A DNA stretch of 48,230 nt from Bacteroidales bacterium (GTDB lineage: Bacteria; Bacteroidota; Bacteroidia; Bacteroidales; UBA932), in the NCBI GenBank assembly GCA_017848635.1, contig JAFIHK010000100.1, forward strand, positions 1-48,230. The letters run 5' to 3'. The notes beneath the pieces are model-generated. The model was not told the origin of the DNA. It ran no database searches and saw only the letters and a program-made list of their open reading frames with translations. The position numbers and the translations under genes were made by a program. Shown in pieces: positions 7,870 through 17,779 of the stretch. Every line of letters starts with the position of its first letter. Position 1 is the stretch's first letter.

Positions 7870-10800
7870 ATGGCAATATTTACCAATATCCTCAAATCGC
7901 TGTTTGGTTCCAAGTCGGAGAGAGATCTTAAAGAGATTCAGCCACTTGTAGATAAGGCTCTGGAACTTTACGCAACAATTGATAAGCTTTCCCATAATGA
8001 ACTTAGAGCTCATACCGATCAAATAAGAAAAACCATATCTGACAGAATAGCAGATGACGAAAAGAGAAAACTTGAGTTGAGGACAAGACTTGAGGATGTT
8101 ACTATTGATGTTAGTGAGAAGGAATCTCTTGCAACGGAGGTAGATAAGCTCACCAAGCAGATAGATGAAAAGATAGAAGAGGTTCTTCTCGAGGTTCTCC
8201 CTGCTGCATTTGCAATTATGAAATCTACTGCAAGGCGCTTTAAGGAGAATCAGTTTATCGAAGTTACTGCAACCGAGAGAGACAGAGATTTTTCCGCAAC
8301 ACACGACTACGTTAAGATAGAGGGCGATAAAGCTATCTGGGAGAATAACTGGATAGCGGGGGGAAACAGAATCACATGGGATATGGTTCACTACGATGTC
8401 CAGCTCTTCGGAGGTGTTGCTCTTCATAAGGGAAAGATTGCTGAAATGGCAACAGGTGAGGGTAAAACACTTGTGGCTACATTGCCTGTTTTCCTAAATG
8501 CACTTGCCGGAAAGGGAGTTCATGTAGTCACTGTCAACGACTACCTCTCAAAACGTGACTCGGAGTGGATGGGCCCTCTATATCAATTCCACGGGCTTAA
8601 AGTTGACTGCATAGATAAGCACGACCCAAATTCCGATGCCCGTAAACGTGCCTATAAGGCAGATATTACCTTTGGTACAAATAACGAATTCGGTTTCGAC
8701 TATCTTCGTGACAACATGGCAATAAACCAGAACGATCTGGTTCAGAGAAAACACCACTATGCAATTGTCGATGAGGTTGACTCGGTCTTGATTGATGATG
8801 CCAGAACCCCTTTGATCATTTCCGGCCCGGTTGAAAAGGGTGATGATCAGCAATTTATGGAGTACAAGCCTTTTGTGGAGAGAGTATACAACGCTCAACG
8901 ACAGCTTGTGACAGGCATCCTGAATGAGGCGAAGAAGAAGATATCGGAAGGTAACGAGCAGGAGGGAGGAGTACTTCTGTTGAGAGCATATAAAGGGTTG
9001 CCTAAATACAATCCGCTCATTAAATATCTCAGTGAACAGGGAGTTAAGCAGTTACTTCTCAAGACCGAGAATGAATATATGCAGGATAATAACAAAAGGA
9101 TGCATATCATTACCGATGACCTCTTTTTTGTTATTGAAGAGAAACAAAAATCTGTAGAACTTACCGACAAGGGTCACGAACTGGTCTCACAGAGCCTTAG
9201 TGATCCGAGATTCTTTATTCTGCCCGATATCGGATCGGAAATATCTGAACTGGAGAAGCAGAATCTCTCCCCGGATGATAAGCTAAAAGCTAAAGATGAG
9301 TTGCTTACAGAATTTGCGCTCAAATCGGAAAGAGTACATACCGTTAACCAGCTTCTCAAGGCATACACTATGTTTGAGAAGGATGTTGAGTATGTTGTAC
9401 TTGACAATAAAATTAAGATTGTAGATGAGCAGACAGGTCGTATCCTTGAGGGGAGAAGATACTCCGAGGGACTTCACCAGGCTATTGAGGCAAAAGAGAG
9501 CGTAAAGGTTGAGGCTGCTACACAGACATTTGCAACGATTACTCTCCAGAATTACTTCAGAATGTATCACAAATTGGCAGGTATGACAGGTACTGCCGAA
9601 ACTGAGGCGGGAGAGTTTTGGTCAATATACAAACTTGATGTTGTTGTAATTCCAACAAACAGGCCGATTATAAGAAAGGATAATGAAGATCTCATATATA
9701 AAACTAAGAGAGAGAAGTATAACGCTGTTATCGACGAGATTGTCAATCTTACCGAGAAGGGCAGACCTGTTCTGGTTGGTACCACTTCGGTAGAGATCTC
9801 AGAGCTTCTTAGTAAAATGTTGAGATTGAGAGGTATAAAACACAATGTCCTCAACGCCAAACAGCACGCAAGGGAGGCGGAGATTGTAGCTGAGGCCGGT
9901 CAACCATCTGCCGTTACAATTGCAACCAATATGGCCGGTAGGGGTACCGACATCAAACTCGGCCCTGGTGTAAAAGAGGCCGGTGGTCTTGCAATTATAG
10001 GTACTGAGAGACACGATAGCCGTCGTGTTGACAGGCAGCTCAGAGGTCGTGCAGGTCGTCAGGGGGACCCAGGTTCTTCAAGTTTCTATGTTTCACTGGA
10101 AGATGATCTCATGAGGCTCTTCGGCTCCGAAAGGATCTCAGGCCTTGTAGACAGAATGGGGCTTAAAGAGGGTGAGGTGTTACAACACTCTATGCTCTCG
10201 AAATCCATCGAGAGGGCTCAGAGAAAGGTTGAGGAGAACAACTTCGGTATCAGAAAAAGATTGCTCGAGTACGACGACGTTATGAACTCTCAGAGAGAGG
10301 TGATCTATAACCGCCGCCGGAACGCACTATACGGAGAGCGAGTAGATGTGGATATTCAGAATATGATGATAGACTACGCCGATATTCTGGTTCAAACTAA
10401 TTTCGGCAAACTCTCTTTTGAAGATTATCGTTTTGAGATTATGCGCCAACTCTCCATAGAGCCTGAAATTGCTGAAGAGGAGTACACCAAATTGTCGGAA
10501 GAGAAGGCCTCAGAGAGATTGCTGGAGGATATTCAGAGCGTATATAAGAGAAGGACGGAGACTCTGGTTCAGCAGGCCTGGCCTATTATGAAACAGATTT
10601 ATGAGACACAGAGCGCCACATATGAGAATATTGCAATTCCTGTAGGAGACGGGAACAAGATGATTCAGATAGTGGTTAATCTTAAAAAGGCTTATGAAAG
10701 TCAAGGGCGTGAGGTTGTAAGATCGCTTAACAAATCCATCACCCTTATGATGATTGATGAGTATTGGAAGGAGCACCTTCGCGAAATGGATGATCTCAAA

Positions 10801-11151
10801 CAGTCGGTACAGAATGCGGCATATGAGCAGAAAGATCCTCTCCTGATATATAAATTCGAGAGTTTTAATCTCTTCAAAGGCGTTTTGGAGAAGGTTAGCC
10901 GCGATGTTCTAAACTTTCTGTTAAAGGCTCACATTCCGTTGAGAGATGACAGAGAGAGCGTGCAGGTAAGACAGGAGCAGACAAGAAAGAGCGACTACTC
11001 GAATCTTAGAACCTCCCGTACGGATCTTGTGGGAAATTCCGGTGAACCAAAGAGCCAGGCTCCTGTTCATGTAGAGAAGAAGGTTGGTAGAAACGATCCT
11101 TGCCCATGCGGCAGTGGAAAAAAATTTAAAAATTGTCATGGACAAAGTTGA
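7870..11151 (+). CDS. secA: Preprotein translocase ATPase SecA
   Basis: 1093 residues, longer than E. coli SecA (901) as is usual in Bacteroidetes. It is the motor that pushes unfolded preproteins through SecYEG. Seen are the Walker A MATGEGKT (about 193-200), DEVDSVLID (Walker B, about 301-309), [15 protein letters not shown] and [14 protein letters not shown] of the second helicase domain, and a C-terminal zinc-binding tail [16 protein letters not shown] that contacts SecB or ribosomes. An insert lies between the first nucleotide-binding motifs and the preprotein cross-linking region (about residues 340-480). Its 3' end overlaps lpdA by 14 bases. Confidence 0.98.
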   Translation: MAIFTNILKSLFGSKSERDLKEIQPLVDKALELYATIDKLSHNELRAHTDQIRKTISDRIADDEKRKLELRTRLEDVTIDVSEKESLATEVDKLTKQIDEKIEEVLLEVLPAAFAIMKSTARRFKENQFIEVTATERDRDFSATHDYVKIEGDKAIWENNWIAGGNRITWDMVHYDVQLFGGVALHKGKIAEMATGEGKTLVATLPVFLNALAGKGVHVVTVNDYLSKRDSEWMGPLYQFHGLKVDCIDKHDPNSDARKRAYKADITFGTNNEFGFDYLRDNMAINQNDLVQRKHHYAIVDEVDSVLIDDARTPLIISGPVEKGDDQQFMEYKPFVERVYNAQRQLVTGILNEAKKKISEGNEQEGGVLLLRAYKGLPKYNPLIKYLSEQGVKQLLLKTENEYMQDNNKRMHIITDDLFFVIEEKQKSVELTDKGHELVSQSLSDPRFFILPDIGSEISELEKQNLSPDDKLKAKDELLTEFALKSERVHTVNQLLKAYTMFEKDVEYVVLDNKIKIVDEQTGRILEGRRYSEGLHQAIEAKESVKVEAATQTFATITLQNYFRMYHKLAGMTGTAETEAGEFWSIYKLDVVVIPTNRPIIRKDNEDLIYKTKREKYNAVIDEIVNLTEKGRPVLVGTTSVEISELLSKMLRLRGIKHNVLNAKQHAREAEIVAEAGQPSAVTIATNMAGRGTDIKLGPGVKEAGGLAIIGTERHDSRRVDRQLRGRAGRQGDPGSSSFYVSLEDDLMRLFGSERISGLVDRMGLKEGEVLQHSMLSKSIERAQRKVEENNFGIRKRLLEYDDVMNSQREVIYNRRRNALYGERVDVDIQNMMIDYADILVQTNFGKLSFEDYRFEIMRQLSIEPEIAEEEYTKLSEEKASERLLEDIQSVYKRRTETLVQQAWPIMKQIYETQSATYENIAIPVGDGNKMIQIVVNLKKAYESQGREVVRSLNKSITLMMIDEYWKEHLREMDDLKQSVQNAAYEQKDPLLIYKFESFNLFKGVLEKVSRDVLNFLLKAHIPLRDDRESVQVRQEQTRKSDYSNLRTSRTDLVGNSGEPKSQAPVHVEKKVGRNDPCPCGSGKKFKNCHGQS

Positions 11152-12532
11152 TATATTGATTATCGGATCGGGTCCGGGCGGATATGTTGCGGCTATAAGG
11201 GCTGCACAGCTCGGTTTGTCGGTCTCAGTTGCGGAGAAGGATGATCTCGGCGGGGTGTGTCTTAACTGGGGATGTATCCCTACTAAGGCCCTCCTTAAAA
11301 GCGCGCAGGCGCTTCACTATTCAAAAAACTCAAAAGAGTATGGAGTAGAGATCTCGGGAGATGTAAAACCCGATATATCTGCGATTGTAGCAAGGAGCCG
11401 GGGTGTTGCCGGAAATATGAGCCGGGGTGTAGAGTATCTGTTTAAGAAGAACGGAGTGAATCTGATAAAGGGTTTTGCTTCAATAGTATCTCCCGGAGAG
11501 GTAAAGATAACTGCAGATGATGGGAGTGTTCAGCATATATCTGCAAAACACATTATTGTAGCTACCGGAGCCTCTGCTGCATCCTTGCCGTTTGCACCTG
11601 TAGACGGGAAAAATGTAATCTCATATAGAGGTGCTCTTGTACCGGAAACTATTCCTTCGAAGATAGCAGTTATCGGATCAGGAGCTATCGGAAGTGAATT
11701 TGCGTGGTTCTACCGCTCAATGGGTTCTGAGGTTGTACTTATAGAGTATCTGGATAACATTATACCACTCGAAGATGAGGAGGTATCTGCCCAGCTTTCA
11801 AGATCATTCAGGAAAGCCGGAATTAAAGTTATGACATCTGCTAATGTAAAGGGTGTCAGTCTGGATTCGGGTAAACCTATCCTTACCGTGGAGACTAAAA
11901 AGGGTGTTGAAACCATTGAGGCAGATGTTGTTCTGTCAGCCGCCGGTGTAAGACCAAATACCTCTGGTATTGGTTTGGAAGAGGTCGGTGTCAATATGGA
12001 GAGAGGCAAGATAGTTGTAAATAGTTTGTACGAAAGCTCAGTTAAGGGTATCTTTGCAATCGGAGATGTAATCAATACTCCCGCTCTTGCTCACGTCGCA
12101 TCGGCCGAAGCTGTAAAATGCGTTGAGGGGATAGCCGGAATGACTCCTGAGCCTATCGATTACAATAATATTCCATCTTGTATTTACACCTCGCCCGAGG
12201 TAGCATCTGTAGGTATTACCGAAAAAGCTGCCAAAGAGAAGGGGATCAATTACAGGGTCGGAAAATTTCCGTTCACTGCATCCGGAAAGGCGGCAGCAGC
12301 GGGAGAGAGAGATGGTTTTGTAAAACTGATTGCAGATGCTGATACCGATGAAATTATCGGAGCTCATCTGATAGGTTACAATGTTACTGAAATTATCTCA
12401 GGAGTTGTTACAGCCAGAAGATTAGGGGTTAAAGCTAAAGATATTATAAACACAATACATCCTCATCCTACAATCAGTGAGGCAGTTATGGAAGCTGCTG
12501 CCGCTATTCACAATGAGGTTATTCATATATAA
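11138..12532 (+). CDS. lpdA: Dihydrolipoyl dehydrogenase (E3)
   Basis: 464 residues from ATG at 11138; an upstream in-frame ATG at 11084 lies deep in secA and precedes the Rossmann start, so I reject it. This flavoenzyme reoxidises lipoamide in 2-oxoacid dehydrogenase or glycine-cleavage complexes. Visible are [13 protein letters not shown] (FAD), the redox pair in [13 protein letters not shown] (Cys41, Cys46), [14 protein letters not shown] (NAD), FAIGDV, and HPHPTISE with catalytic His443 and Glu448. No E1/E2 genes are in the window. It overlaps secA by 14 bases and precedes the bactofilin by 6 bases. Confidence 0.95.
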   Translation: MDKVDILIIGSGPGGYVAAIRAAQLGLSVSVAEKDDLGGVCLNWGCIPTKALLKSAQALHYSKNSKEYGVEISGDVKPDISAIVARSRGVAGNMSRGVEYLFKKNGVNLIKGFASIVSPGEVKITADDGSVQHISAKHIIVATGASAASLPFAPVDGKNVISYRGALVPETIPSKIAVIGSGAIGSEFAWFYRSMGSEVVLIEYLDNIIPLEDEEVSAQLSRSFRKAGIKVMTSANVKGVSLDSGKPILTVETKKGVETIEADVVLSAAGVRPNTSGIGLEEVGVNMERGKIVVNSLYESSVKGIFAIGDVINTPALAHVASAEAVKCVEGIAGMTPEPIDYNNIPSCIYTSPEVASVGITEKAAKEKGINYRVGKFPFTASGKAAAAGERDGFVKLIADADTDEIIGAHLIGYNVTEIISGVVTARRLGVKAKDIINTIHPHPTISEAVMEAAAAIHNEVIHI

Positions 12533-12538
12533 AAGAAT

Positions 12539-12922
12539 ATGGCTAAAAATGAAATTGTAACACAAGTCTATGAAGTTAACCGTATTTCCTGCGGAACCGA
12601 AATTAAAGGGAGCCTAATCTCTTCCAGTGATATAAGACTTGATGGCTATTTTGAGGGAAGGCTGATAACTTCGGGAAAACTTGTTGTCGGAGAATCGGCA
12701 AAGCTGCTCGGCGATGTAGTGTGCCGCAGTTGCGACAATTGGGGAGTTATGGAGGGTAAGTTAGTTGTTAAGGAGATCTTTGGACTCAAGAAAACCGGTT
12801 CGATAACAGGAAATATCGGATGCGAAAAGATTTTCATTGAGGAGGGGGGCGTTTTTAACGGCTCCTGTAAAATTATCGATGAACAGACTTTCGAGGAGTT
12901 AAAGGTTAAATTTTCTCAATAG
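12539..12922 (+). CDS. Bactofilin (polymerising cytoskeletal protein)
   Basis: 127 residues of the bactofilin/DUF583 family, which self-assembles without nucleotide into filaments that organise cell-wall enzymes. The core is a right-handed beta-helix of short repeats such as GTEIKGSLISSSDIRLDGYF, GKLVVGESAKLLGDV and KKTGSITGNIGCEKIFIEEG. The N- and C-terminal tails are short and disordered-looking. It follows lpdA by 6 bases. The stop is TAG at 12920-12922, and the same frame then remains open for 48 codons into the terminator (see findings). It converges with an actin-like gene. Confidence 0.88.
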   Translation: MAKNEIVTQVYEVNRISCGTEIKGSLISSSDIRLDGYFEGRLITSGKLVVGESAKLLGDVVCRSCDNWGVMEGKLVVKEIFGLKKTGSITGNIGCEKIFIEEGGVFNGSCKIIDEQTFEELKVKFSQ

Positions 12923-13025
12923 CTATTTTCTTCTATAACAGATCCTGGAGATGATGCCAATGAAATCCTTTTTAAACAACTTGGTTTCAGATACACTCCT
13001 CTGCCTGTAAGAGAGATTTTAAGAC

Positions 13026-13065
13026 AAAAAAAAGACCGGCTGATTAATGCCGGTCTTTTTTTATT
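13026..13065. terminator. Bidirectional intrinsic terminator between bactofilin and the actin-like gene
   Basis: A perfect 10-bp stem (AAAGACCGGC at 13031-13040, GCCGGTCTTT at 13049-13058) with an 8-base loop is flanked by A-rich DNA on the left and T-rich DNA on the right. It can therefore stop transcription from both convergent operons. Confidence 0.93.
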
Positions 13066-13099
13066 ATAATACTTTATTAATGTATACGATTTATTCAGA

Positions 13100-14209
13100 T
13101 TAAAGTCCGCTGTTGTCAACACCGTTATCGTTCGAAATGATGCTTAAGCAAGTATTGGCATTTCCAATATCGATTCCGACATATGCTACATTATCTTTAT
13201 CCTGATGGTAAGAGAGAGAGTCTCTGCTCTCTTGTTGAGAGTTCTTATATTTAGAGTAGAGAGCATAACCTACAGATGCACACTTCTCAGGATGAGACTG
13301 AATAGTTACAGAACATACTCCTCCGAACTCCTCATTAAACAGGTTAACCAACTCCTGGTGGTACGCACCTCCGCCTACAAGAACGATTTTTGAACAAATC
13401 TCAAAATCTTCATCGGTAATATACTTTCTCATAGCAGGTGAAAGTACGTTGGTGTAGTATATCTTCAATGCCTGAAGCTTCTCTTCCGAGAAATCCCTTC
13501 TCTTTCTGTCGATATAGATAAACCCTTTGGTAAAGATCTGATCTATCTGATGGTCGGTCTTAAGTCTCAGGTATGAGTGTTTGTACAGCTCCTGCTGGAA
13601 TACATTAACAGCGTAGTTTATACCGTGCACACTAAATAGAGAGCGGTTAAGAACGCCGTCTGGAGTGCTGACAACTCCCTCAGTGGTACCATAACCGAGA
13701 CTGATGATAATATAGTTTTCGTTTGAAGGATTCTCCCCTTTTCTGATAGCATAGTCGCAACCTAAAATCTCCGGCATCACGTGAACAGATGCAACCGGTA
13801 CGAGGGTCTGCTCTGTAATCATATTGCCAAGATCATCTGCCCTGTAATAGGTGATTATTTTGTCTGACTTGAAGTACTCTGCTGCCTCATCTTTATTATA
13901 CTGGAATGTTGCAAAAGGGAAACCTGTTGTAATAGCAAGCTTTGGAAATACAGAGCTCTTAGTATTTTTAACACTCTCGTTAAGGGCGAGAACCAGTGCA
14001 GATTGGCTAATAAGCTTGTAGTCGGTGTCTGTTGGAGAAGCGTTAATTGATTTGTGAGGAGATACCCCCTCAGTAAATGCCTGCAGACCGACGATGTAGT
14101 CAACGCCATCCATCTTGATTTTTGAAAATCCCAGGATGGAGTCATTCCTTGTTGAATAGTCTCTTAAAGTTGCTTCGTAAACACTTGGGAATAATAAAGT
14201 CTTTATCAT
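13100..14209 (-). CDS. Actin-like ATPase (ParM/Alp-like) with circularly permuted order
   Basis: 369 residues. Actin-fold motifs are recognisable but in permuted order. The N-terminus begins directly with LLFPSVYEA, which in ParM/Ta0583-like proteins follows the first nucleotide-binding hairpin. Then come DGVDYIVGLQA (34-44), the phosphate-2 region IISLGYGTTEG (168-178), the adenosine motif KIVLVGGGAYH (274-284) and the usual family end ASVGYALY (311-318). After a hydrophilic linker (about 321-340) the C-terminus carries VAYVGIDIGNANT (341-353), the phosphate-1 motif that normally opens these proteins. The phosphate-2 Asp is Ser170. An in-frame stop lies just upstream of the ATG, so no canonical N-terminus is hidden. 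It is the last gene of the DUF4199-GT2 operon. Its function is unknown; it could be a filament-forming ATPase. Confidence 0.75.
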   Translation of the reverse strand: MIKTLLFPSVYEATLRDYSTRNDSILGFSKIKMDGVDYIVGLQAFTEGVSPHKSINASPTDTDYKLISQSALVLALNESVKNTKSSVFPKLAITTGFPFATFQYNKDEAAEYFKSDKIITYYRADDLGNMITEQTLVPVASVHVMPEILGCDYAIRKGENPSNENYIIISLGYGTTEGVVSTPDGVLNRSLFSVHGINYAVNVFQQELYKHSYLRLKTDHQIDQIFTKGFIYIDRKRRDFSEEKLQALKIYYTNVLSPAMRKYITDEDFEICSKIVLVGGGAYHQELVNLFNEEFGGVCSVTIQSHPEKCASVGYALYSKYKNSQQESRDSLSYHQDKDNVAYVGIDIGNANTCLSIISNDNGVDNSGL

Positions 14210-14224
14210 ATACTTAAAATTTGA

Positions 14225-15190
14225 TTATATTTTCTCTTTAATTTTATAATTATTTCTCTCTATACTGTTTCTTGTGACAAGTTCTGCAACGAACCCGGTT
14301 AAGAACAGCTGCATGCCTATTATTAAGGCAACTAGTGCGATATAGAACAGAGGTTGTGCTGTTACAGCTCGGTATGCTCCTCCGTTAGCCTGGGTAATCA
14401 GCTTATCTGCAATAATGTATATTGTTGTAAAAAAGCCAATTATAAAGGAGAGTGTGCCTGCAAGACCGAAAAAGTGCATCGGTTTCTTTCCGAATTTTGC
14501 TAGAAACCATAGGGAGATTAAATCTAAAAATCCATTTATAAACCTGTTCAGTCCAAATTTACTCTTTCCATATTTTCTGGCTCTGTGAATTACAACTTTC
14601 TCGCCAATTTTTGAAAAACCGGCCACTTTTGCAAGGTAGGGGATGTAGCGGTGCATTTCGCCGTAAACCTCTATGTTTTTAACCACTTCAAGTTTATAGG
14701 CCTTAAGTCCGCAATTCATATCGTGAAGTTTAATTCCGGTAACCTTCCTTGCCGTTGCGTTATAAAGCTTTGAGGGCAGATTCTTGGTCAGTTTATCGTC
14801 ATACCTTTTCTTTTTCCATCCCGAAACCAGGTCGTATCCATCCGCTGTAACCATTTTGTAAAGATCGGGAATCTCTTCGGGGCTATCCTGAAGATCGGCA
14901 TCCATAGTAACTACCACTTCGCCCTTTGCAAGTTCAAATCCACAGTATAGGGCAGCTGATTTACCGTAATTTCTCCTGAATCTTACCGCTTTGACCGGAT
15001 ATTTTAGAGATAGAGACTGGATGACACTCCAGGATGTGTCGGTACTCCCATCATCGATAAGAATAAATTCGTATGAGAAATTGTTTGCTCTCATCGTAGA
15101 ATCGGTCCACTCCAGAAGTTCCGGAAGTGACTCCTCTTCATTGAAAAGAGCAGTGACGATGGAAATATTTAGATTATCACTATTACTCAT
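14225..15190 (-). CDS. GT2-family membrane glycosyltransferase (DPM1/GtrB-like)
   Basis: 321 residues. The GT-A domain has SIVTALFNEEESLPELL, FILIDDGSTD (43-52) and the metal-binding MDADLQDSPE (96-105). The sequence ends with two strong transmembrane helices (about 242-265 and 280-305). This layout matches polyprenyl-phosphate glycosyltransferases such as GtrB and ArnC-like enzymes, which load a sugar onto undecaprenyl phosphate at the inner membrane. Donor and acceptor cannot be told. It overlaps the upstream DUF4199 gene by 4 bases and is followed after 15 bases by the actin-like gene, so all three are likely one transcript. Confidence 0.88.
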   Translation of the reverse strand: MSNSDNLNISIVTALFNEEESLPELLEWTDSTMRANNFSYEFILIDDGSTDTSWSVIQSLSLKYPVKAVRFRRNYGKSAALYCGFELAKGEVVVTMDADLQDSPEEIPDLYKMVTADGYDLVSGWKKKRYDDKLTKNLPSKLYNATARKVTGIKLHDMNCGLKAYKLEVVKNIEVYGEMHRYIPYLAKVAGFSKIGEKVVIHRARKYGKSKFGLNRFINGFLDLISLWFLAKFGKKPMHFFGLAGTLSFIIGFFTTIYIIADKLITQANGGAYRAVTAQPLFYIALVALIIGMQLFLTGFVAELVTRNSIERNNYKIKEKI

Positions 15191-15699
15191 TGTTGGTTGG
15201 GGCTGCTAAAAATATCTCCTTTTTTTGTAAAGTTTGCAATAATCGAAGATACAATAACTCCGAAAATTGAAAGGTATATCAGTTGAATAATAAACAACAG
15301 GTGAGGGAAATATTTAAGTACTGTGTCAATTGTCGATGAATCTGTAACACCACGGGCACTCATTGCCTGGTTGATCGATTCAGCTATAACATCAATATCG
15401 CCCGGGAAGAGAAGTGCATAGTGAAGGAAGAAGTAGCAACCGGTAAAAAAGGCAGATAAAACAGATGTGAGTGTAGCAAACTGGAACCCGTTTGAGTAGG
15501 TAAAAAGTTCGAACTCTTTTGCATACTCTTTTGTGTAATACATTAAAAGCCATATTGTTCCCACAATCTTAACTATCCATAACAGAATAACAACAAATGT
15601 TGGAGGTGTAAGCATACTGTTAATTAACGTATAGATGATTGTAATCAGGGCTAATAGAAGAGCTCCTGTTGTGGCAATATTCCATTTTCGGTTTTTCAT
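15187..15699 (-). CDS. DUF4199 family membrane protein
   Basis: 170 residues with four predicted transmembrane helices (about 9-28, 34-54, 73-97, 131-155), including the KEYAKEFELFTYSNGFQFA segment between helices 2 and 3. It matches the DUF4199 family, found mainly in Bacteroidetes and without known function. It begins an operon with the GT2 glycosyltransferase (4-base overlap) and the actin-like gene. An exact consensus promoter precedes it. Confidence 0.8.
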   Translation of the reverse strand: MKNRKWNIATTGALLLALITIIYTLINSMLTPPTFVVILLWIVKIVGTIWLLMYYTKEYAKEFELFTYSNGFQFATLTSVLSAFFTGCYFFLHYALLFPGDIDVIAESINQAMSARGVTDSSTIDTVLKYFPHLLFIIQLIYLSIFGVIVSSIIANFTKKGDIFSSPNQQ

Positions 15700-15730
15700 T
15701 GCAGATGAGTTTGGGATTGGTTAATTCTCT

Positions 15731-15761
15731 CAAAAGTAGTAATATTTCTAGGTTTGGCAAA
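15731..15761 (-). promoter_or_regulatory. Promoter of the DUF4199-GT2-actin-like operon
   Basis: On the minus strand TTTG (15761-15758), 19 bases, then TACTTTTG (15738-15731) match the Bacteroidetes -33/-7 consensus exactly. The -7 box ends 32 bases before the ATG at 15699. Confidence 0.8.
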
Positions 15762-15762
15762 A

Positions 15763-15793
15763 TTTATGATTTATAAAAAAAAGATTACCTTTG
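15763..15793 (+). promoter_or_regulatory. Promoter of thrS
   Basis: TTTA (15763-15766), 19 bases, then TACCTTTG (15786-15793): the -7 box is exact and the -33 box has one mismatch. It lies 26 bases before the ATG at 15820. It supports that start over the in-frame ATG at 15754, which would fall upstream of the promoter. Confidence 0.7.
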
Positions 15794-15819
15794 CAAAGGT
15801 TTCAAAAATTACGATTTAT

Positions 15820-17757
15820 ATGATTAATATTACATTTCCGGATGGTAGCGTAAGGTCGTACAACGAAGGGGTAACACCATACGAAATTGCTATGAGCATT
15901 AGCCCCAGGCTCGCATCCGACGTACTGGCAGCAACCGTTAATTCAAAGGTTGTCGAGTTAAACCGTCCAATTAACAACGATTCTACATTAAAACTACATA
16001 AATGGGAAGACACGGAGGCTAAGAGCACGTTCTGGCACTCCTCTTCTCACCTGATGGCCGAAGCTCTTGAAATTCTCTATCCGGGTATAAAATTCGGCAT
16101 AGGTCCTGCAATTGAAACCGGATTTTATTATGATGTCGATTTCGGTGGTAAGAATATATCTGAGGCCGACCTTGTTGCCATTGAGAATAAAATGATGGAG
16201 CTTGCAAGGGAGAATCAGTCCTTTGTCAGAAGAGAGGTTAGCAAGGGTGAGGCGATGGATGTCTATACAAAAAAGGGAGATGAGTACAAATGCGACCTCA
16301 TAAAGGATCTCGAAGACGGAACGATCTCATTTTATACAAATGGTTCGTTTACCGATTTGTGCCGGGGGCCGCACCTCAGAGATACATCGGTTATTAAGGC
16401 AGTTAAGCTCACTTCTATTGCCGGTGCATACTGGAGAGGTGATGAAAATAATAAAATGCTGACCAGAATTTATGGTGTTACATTTCCTCAGAAGAAACTT
16501 CTTGATGAGTATCTGGTATTACTGGAGGAGGCCAAAAAGAGGGATCACCGTAAGGTTGGTAAGGAGCTGGAACTCTTTGCATTTTCGCAAAGAGTGGGTC
16601 AGGGTCTTCCATTGTGGCTGCCAAAAGGTGCTATGTTGAGAGAGAGGCTTGAGAACTTCCTGAAAGCAGTTCAAAAGAGGTACGGTTATCTGCCGGTAAT
16701 CACTCCTCATATAGGACAAAAGGAGCTCTATGTTACATCGGGCCACTATGCAAAATATGGTAAAGATTCGTTCCAACCTATCCATACACCTCAGGAGGGA
16801 GAGGAGTTTCTTCTGAAACCTATGAACTGTCCTCACCACTGCGAAATATACAAGACAAAACCACGTTCGTATAAAGATCTTCCACTCCGTCTTGCAGAGT
16901 TCGGGACAGTATATCGTTACGAACAGAGTGGTGAGTTGCATGGTCTCACAAGAGTAAGAGGATTTACTCAGGACGATGCGCATATTTTCTGCCGTCCCGA
17001 TCAACTTAAGGAGGAGTTCTGCAAAGTGATTGATATTGTTCTGTATATTTTTAAAACTCTTGATTTTAAAGATTATACAGCTCAGGTTTCGCTTCGGGAT
17101 CCCGAAAACAGAGAGAAATATATCGGCTCCGACGAAAACTGGGAGAAGGCCGAAAGAGCTATTATCGAGGCTGCCGACGAGAAGGGGCTGATGACAGTAG
17201 TTGAACTTGGAGAGGCTGCATTTTATGGCCCTAAACTTGACTTTATGGTTAAGGACGCAATTGGCAGAAAGTGGCAGCTTGGAACCATTCAGGTAGATTA
17301 CAATCTGCCCGAGAGATTTGAACTTGAGTACACAGGAGAGGATAACAAGAAACACAGGCCTGTAATGATACACAGGGCTCCGTTCGGGTCTATGGAGAGG
17401 TTTGTTGCAGTTCTTATAGAACACACCGGAGGCAAGTTCCCTCTTTGGTTGGTTCCTGAGCAGGTGGTGATTCTTCCTGTCAGTGAGAAATATTCCGATT
17501 ATGCAAAAAAAGTTTGCGATTTGCTGAATAATTCCGATATTCGCGCTTCAATTGACGACCGTAACGAGACTATCGGCAAGAAAATCAGGGAGAACGAGCT
17601 TAAACGAGTTCCGTTCCTCCTTGTTGTAGGTGAAAAAGAGGCTGATTCAGGCACAGTTGCCGTGAGAAAGCAGGGGGATGGCGATAAGGGAGTTATGACA
17701 GTCGATGAGTTTAGAATACTTGTTGAAAAAGAGGTAAAAGAACAAACAGGTCAATAA
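15820..17757 (+). CDS. thrS: Threonyl-tRNA synthetase
   Basis: 645 residues from ATG at 15820, the usual ThrRS length. The TGS domain (1-60) begins [16 protein letters not shown]. The editing domain has [13 protein letters not shown] (His73 and His77) and DLCRGPHL. The class II core has [24 protein letters not shown] and [11 protein letters not shown], which supply the catalytic zinc ligands Cys, His and His. The anticodon-binding domain has [18 protein letters not shown]. It charges tRNA-Thr. The conserved order thrS-infC-rpmI-rplT follows. Confidence 0.96.
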   Translation: MINITFPDGSVRSYNEGVTPYEIAMSISPRLASDVLAATVNSKVVELNRPINNDSTLKLHKWEDTEAKSTFWHSSSHLMAEALEILYPGIKFGIGPAIETGFYYDVDFGGKNISEADLVAIENKMMELARENQSFVRREVSKGEAMDVYTKKGDEYKCDLIKDLEDGTISFYTNGSFTDLCRGPHLRDTSVIKAVKLTSIAGAYWRGDENNKMLTRIYGVTFPQKKLLDEYLVLLEEAKKRDHRKVGKELELFAFSQRVGQGLPLWLPKGAMLRERLENFLKAVQKRYGYLPVITPHIGQKELYVTSGHYAKYGKDSFQPIHTPQEGEEFLLKPMNCPHHCEIYKTKPRSYKDLPLRLAEFGTVYRYEQSGELHGLTRVRGFTQDDAHIFCRPDQLKEEFCKVIDIVLYIFKTLDFKDYTAQVSLRDPENREKYIGSDENWEKAERAIIEAADEKGLMTVVELGEAAFYGPKLDFMVKDAIGRKWQLGTIQVDYNLPERFELEYTGEDNKKHRPVMIHRAPFGSMERFVAVLIEHTGGKFPLWLVPEQVVILPVSEKYSDYAKKVCDLLNNSDIRASIDDRNETIGKKIRENELKRVPFLLVVGEKEADSGTVAVRKQGDGDKGVMTVDEFRILVEKEVKEQTGQ

Positions 17758-17764
17758 TTTTTAA

Positions 17765-17774
17765 AAAGGAGGAT
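17765..17774 (+). promoter_or_regulatory. Strong Shine-Dalgarno sequence of infC
   Basis: AAAGGAGGAT lies 5-7 bases before the AUC start at 17780, near-perfect complementarity to the 16S rRNA 3' end. It is conspicuous because other genes in the window start after A/T-rich leaders without such a site. It decides the infC start. Confidence 0.85.
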
Positions 17775-17779
17775 AATTT

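Noticed and set aside
7780-8427. Upstream extension of the mnmD-like frame to give a 458-residue protein
   Set aside because: The extra part is antisense to the strongly conserved secA 5' region, has an odd Cys/Leu/Tyr-rich composition, and a -7 box (7802-7809) lies just before the conserved start at 7779.
11084-11137. N-terminal extension of lpdA from an earlier ATG
   Set aside because: It lies inside secA, encodes nothing before the FAD-binding strand, and the ATG at 11138 gives the normal family N-terminus.
15754-15819. Earlier thrS start giving 667 residues
   Set aside because: It would place the start before the thrS promoter boxes; INITFPDGS is the usual beginning of the TGS domain.
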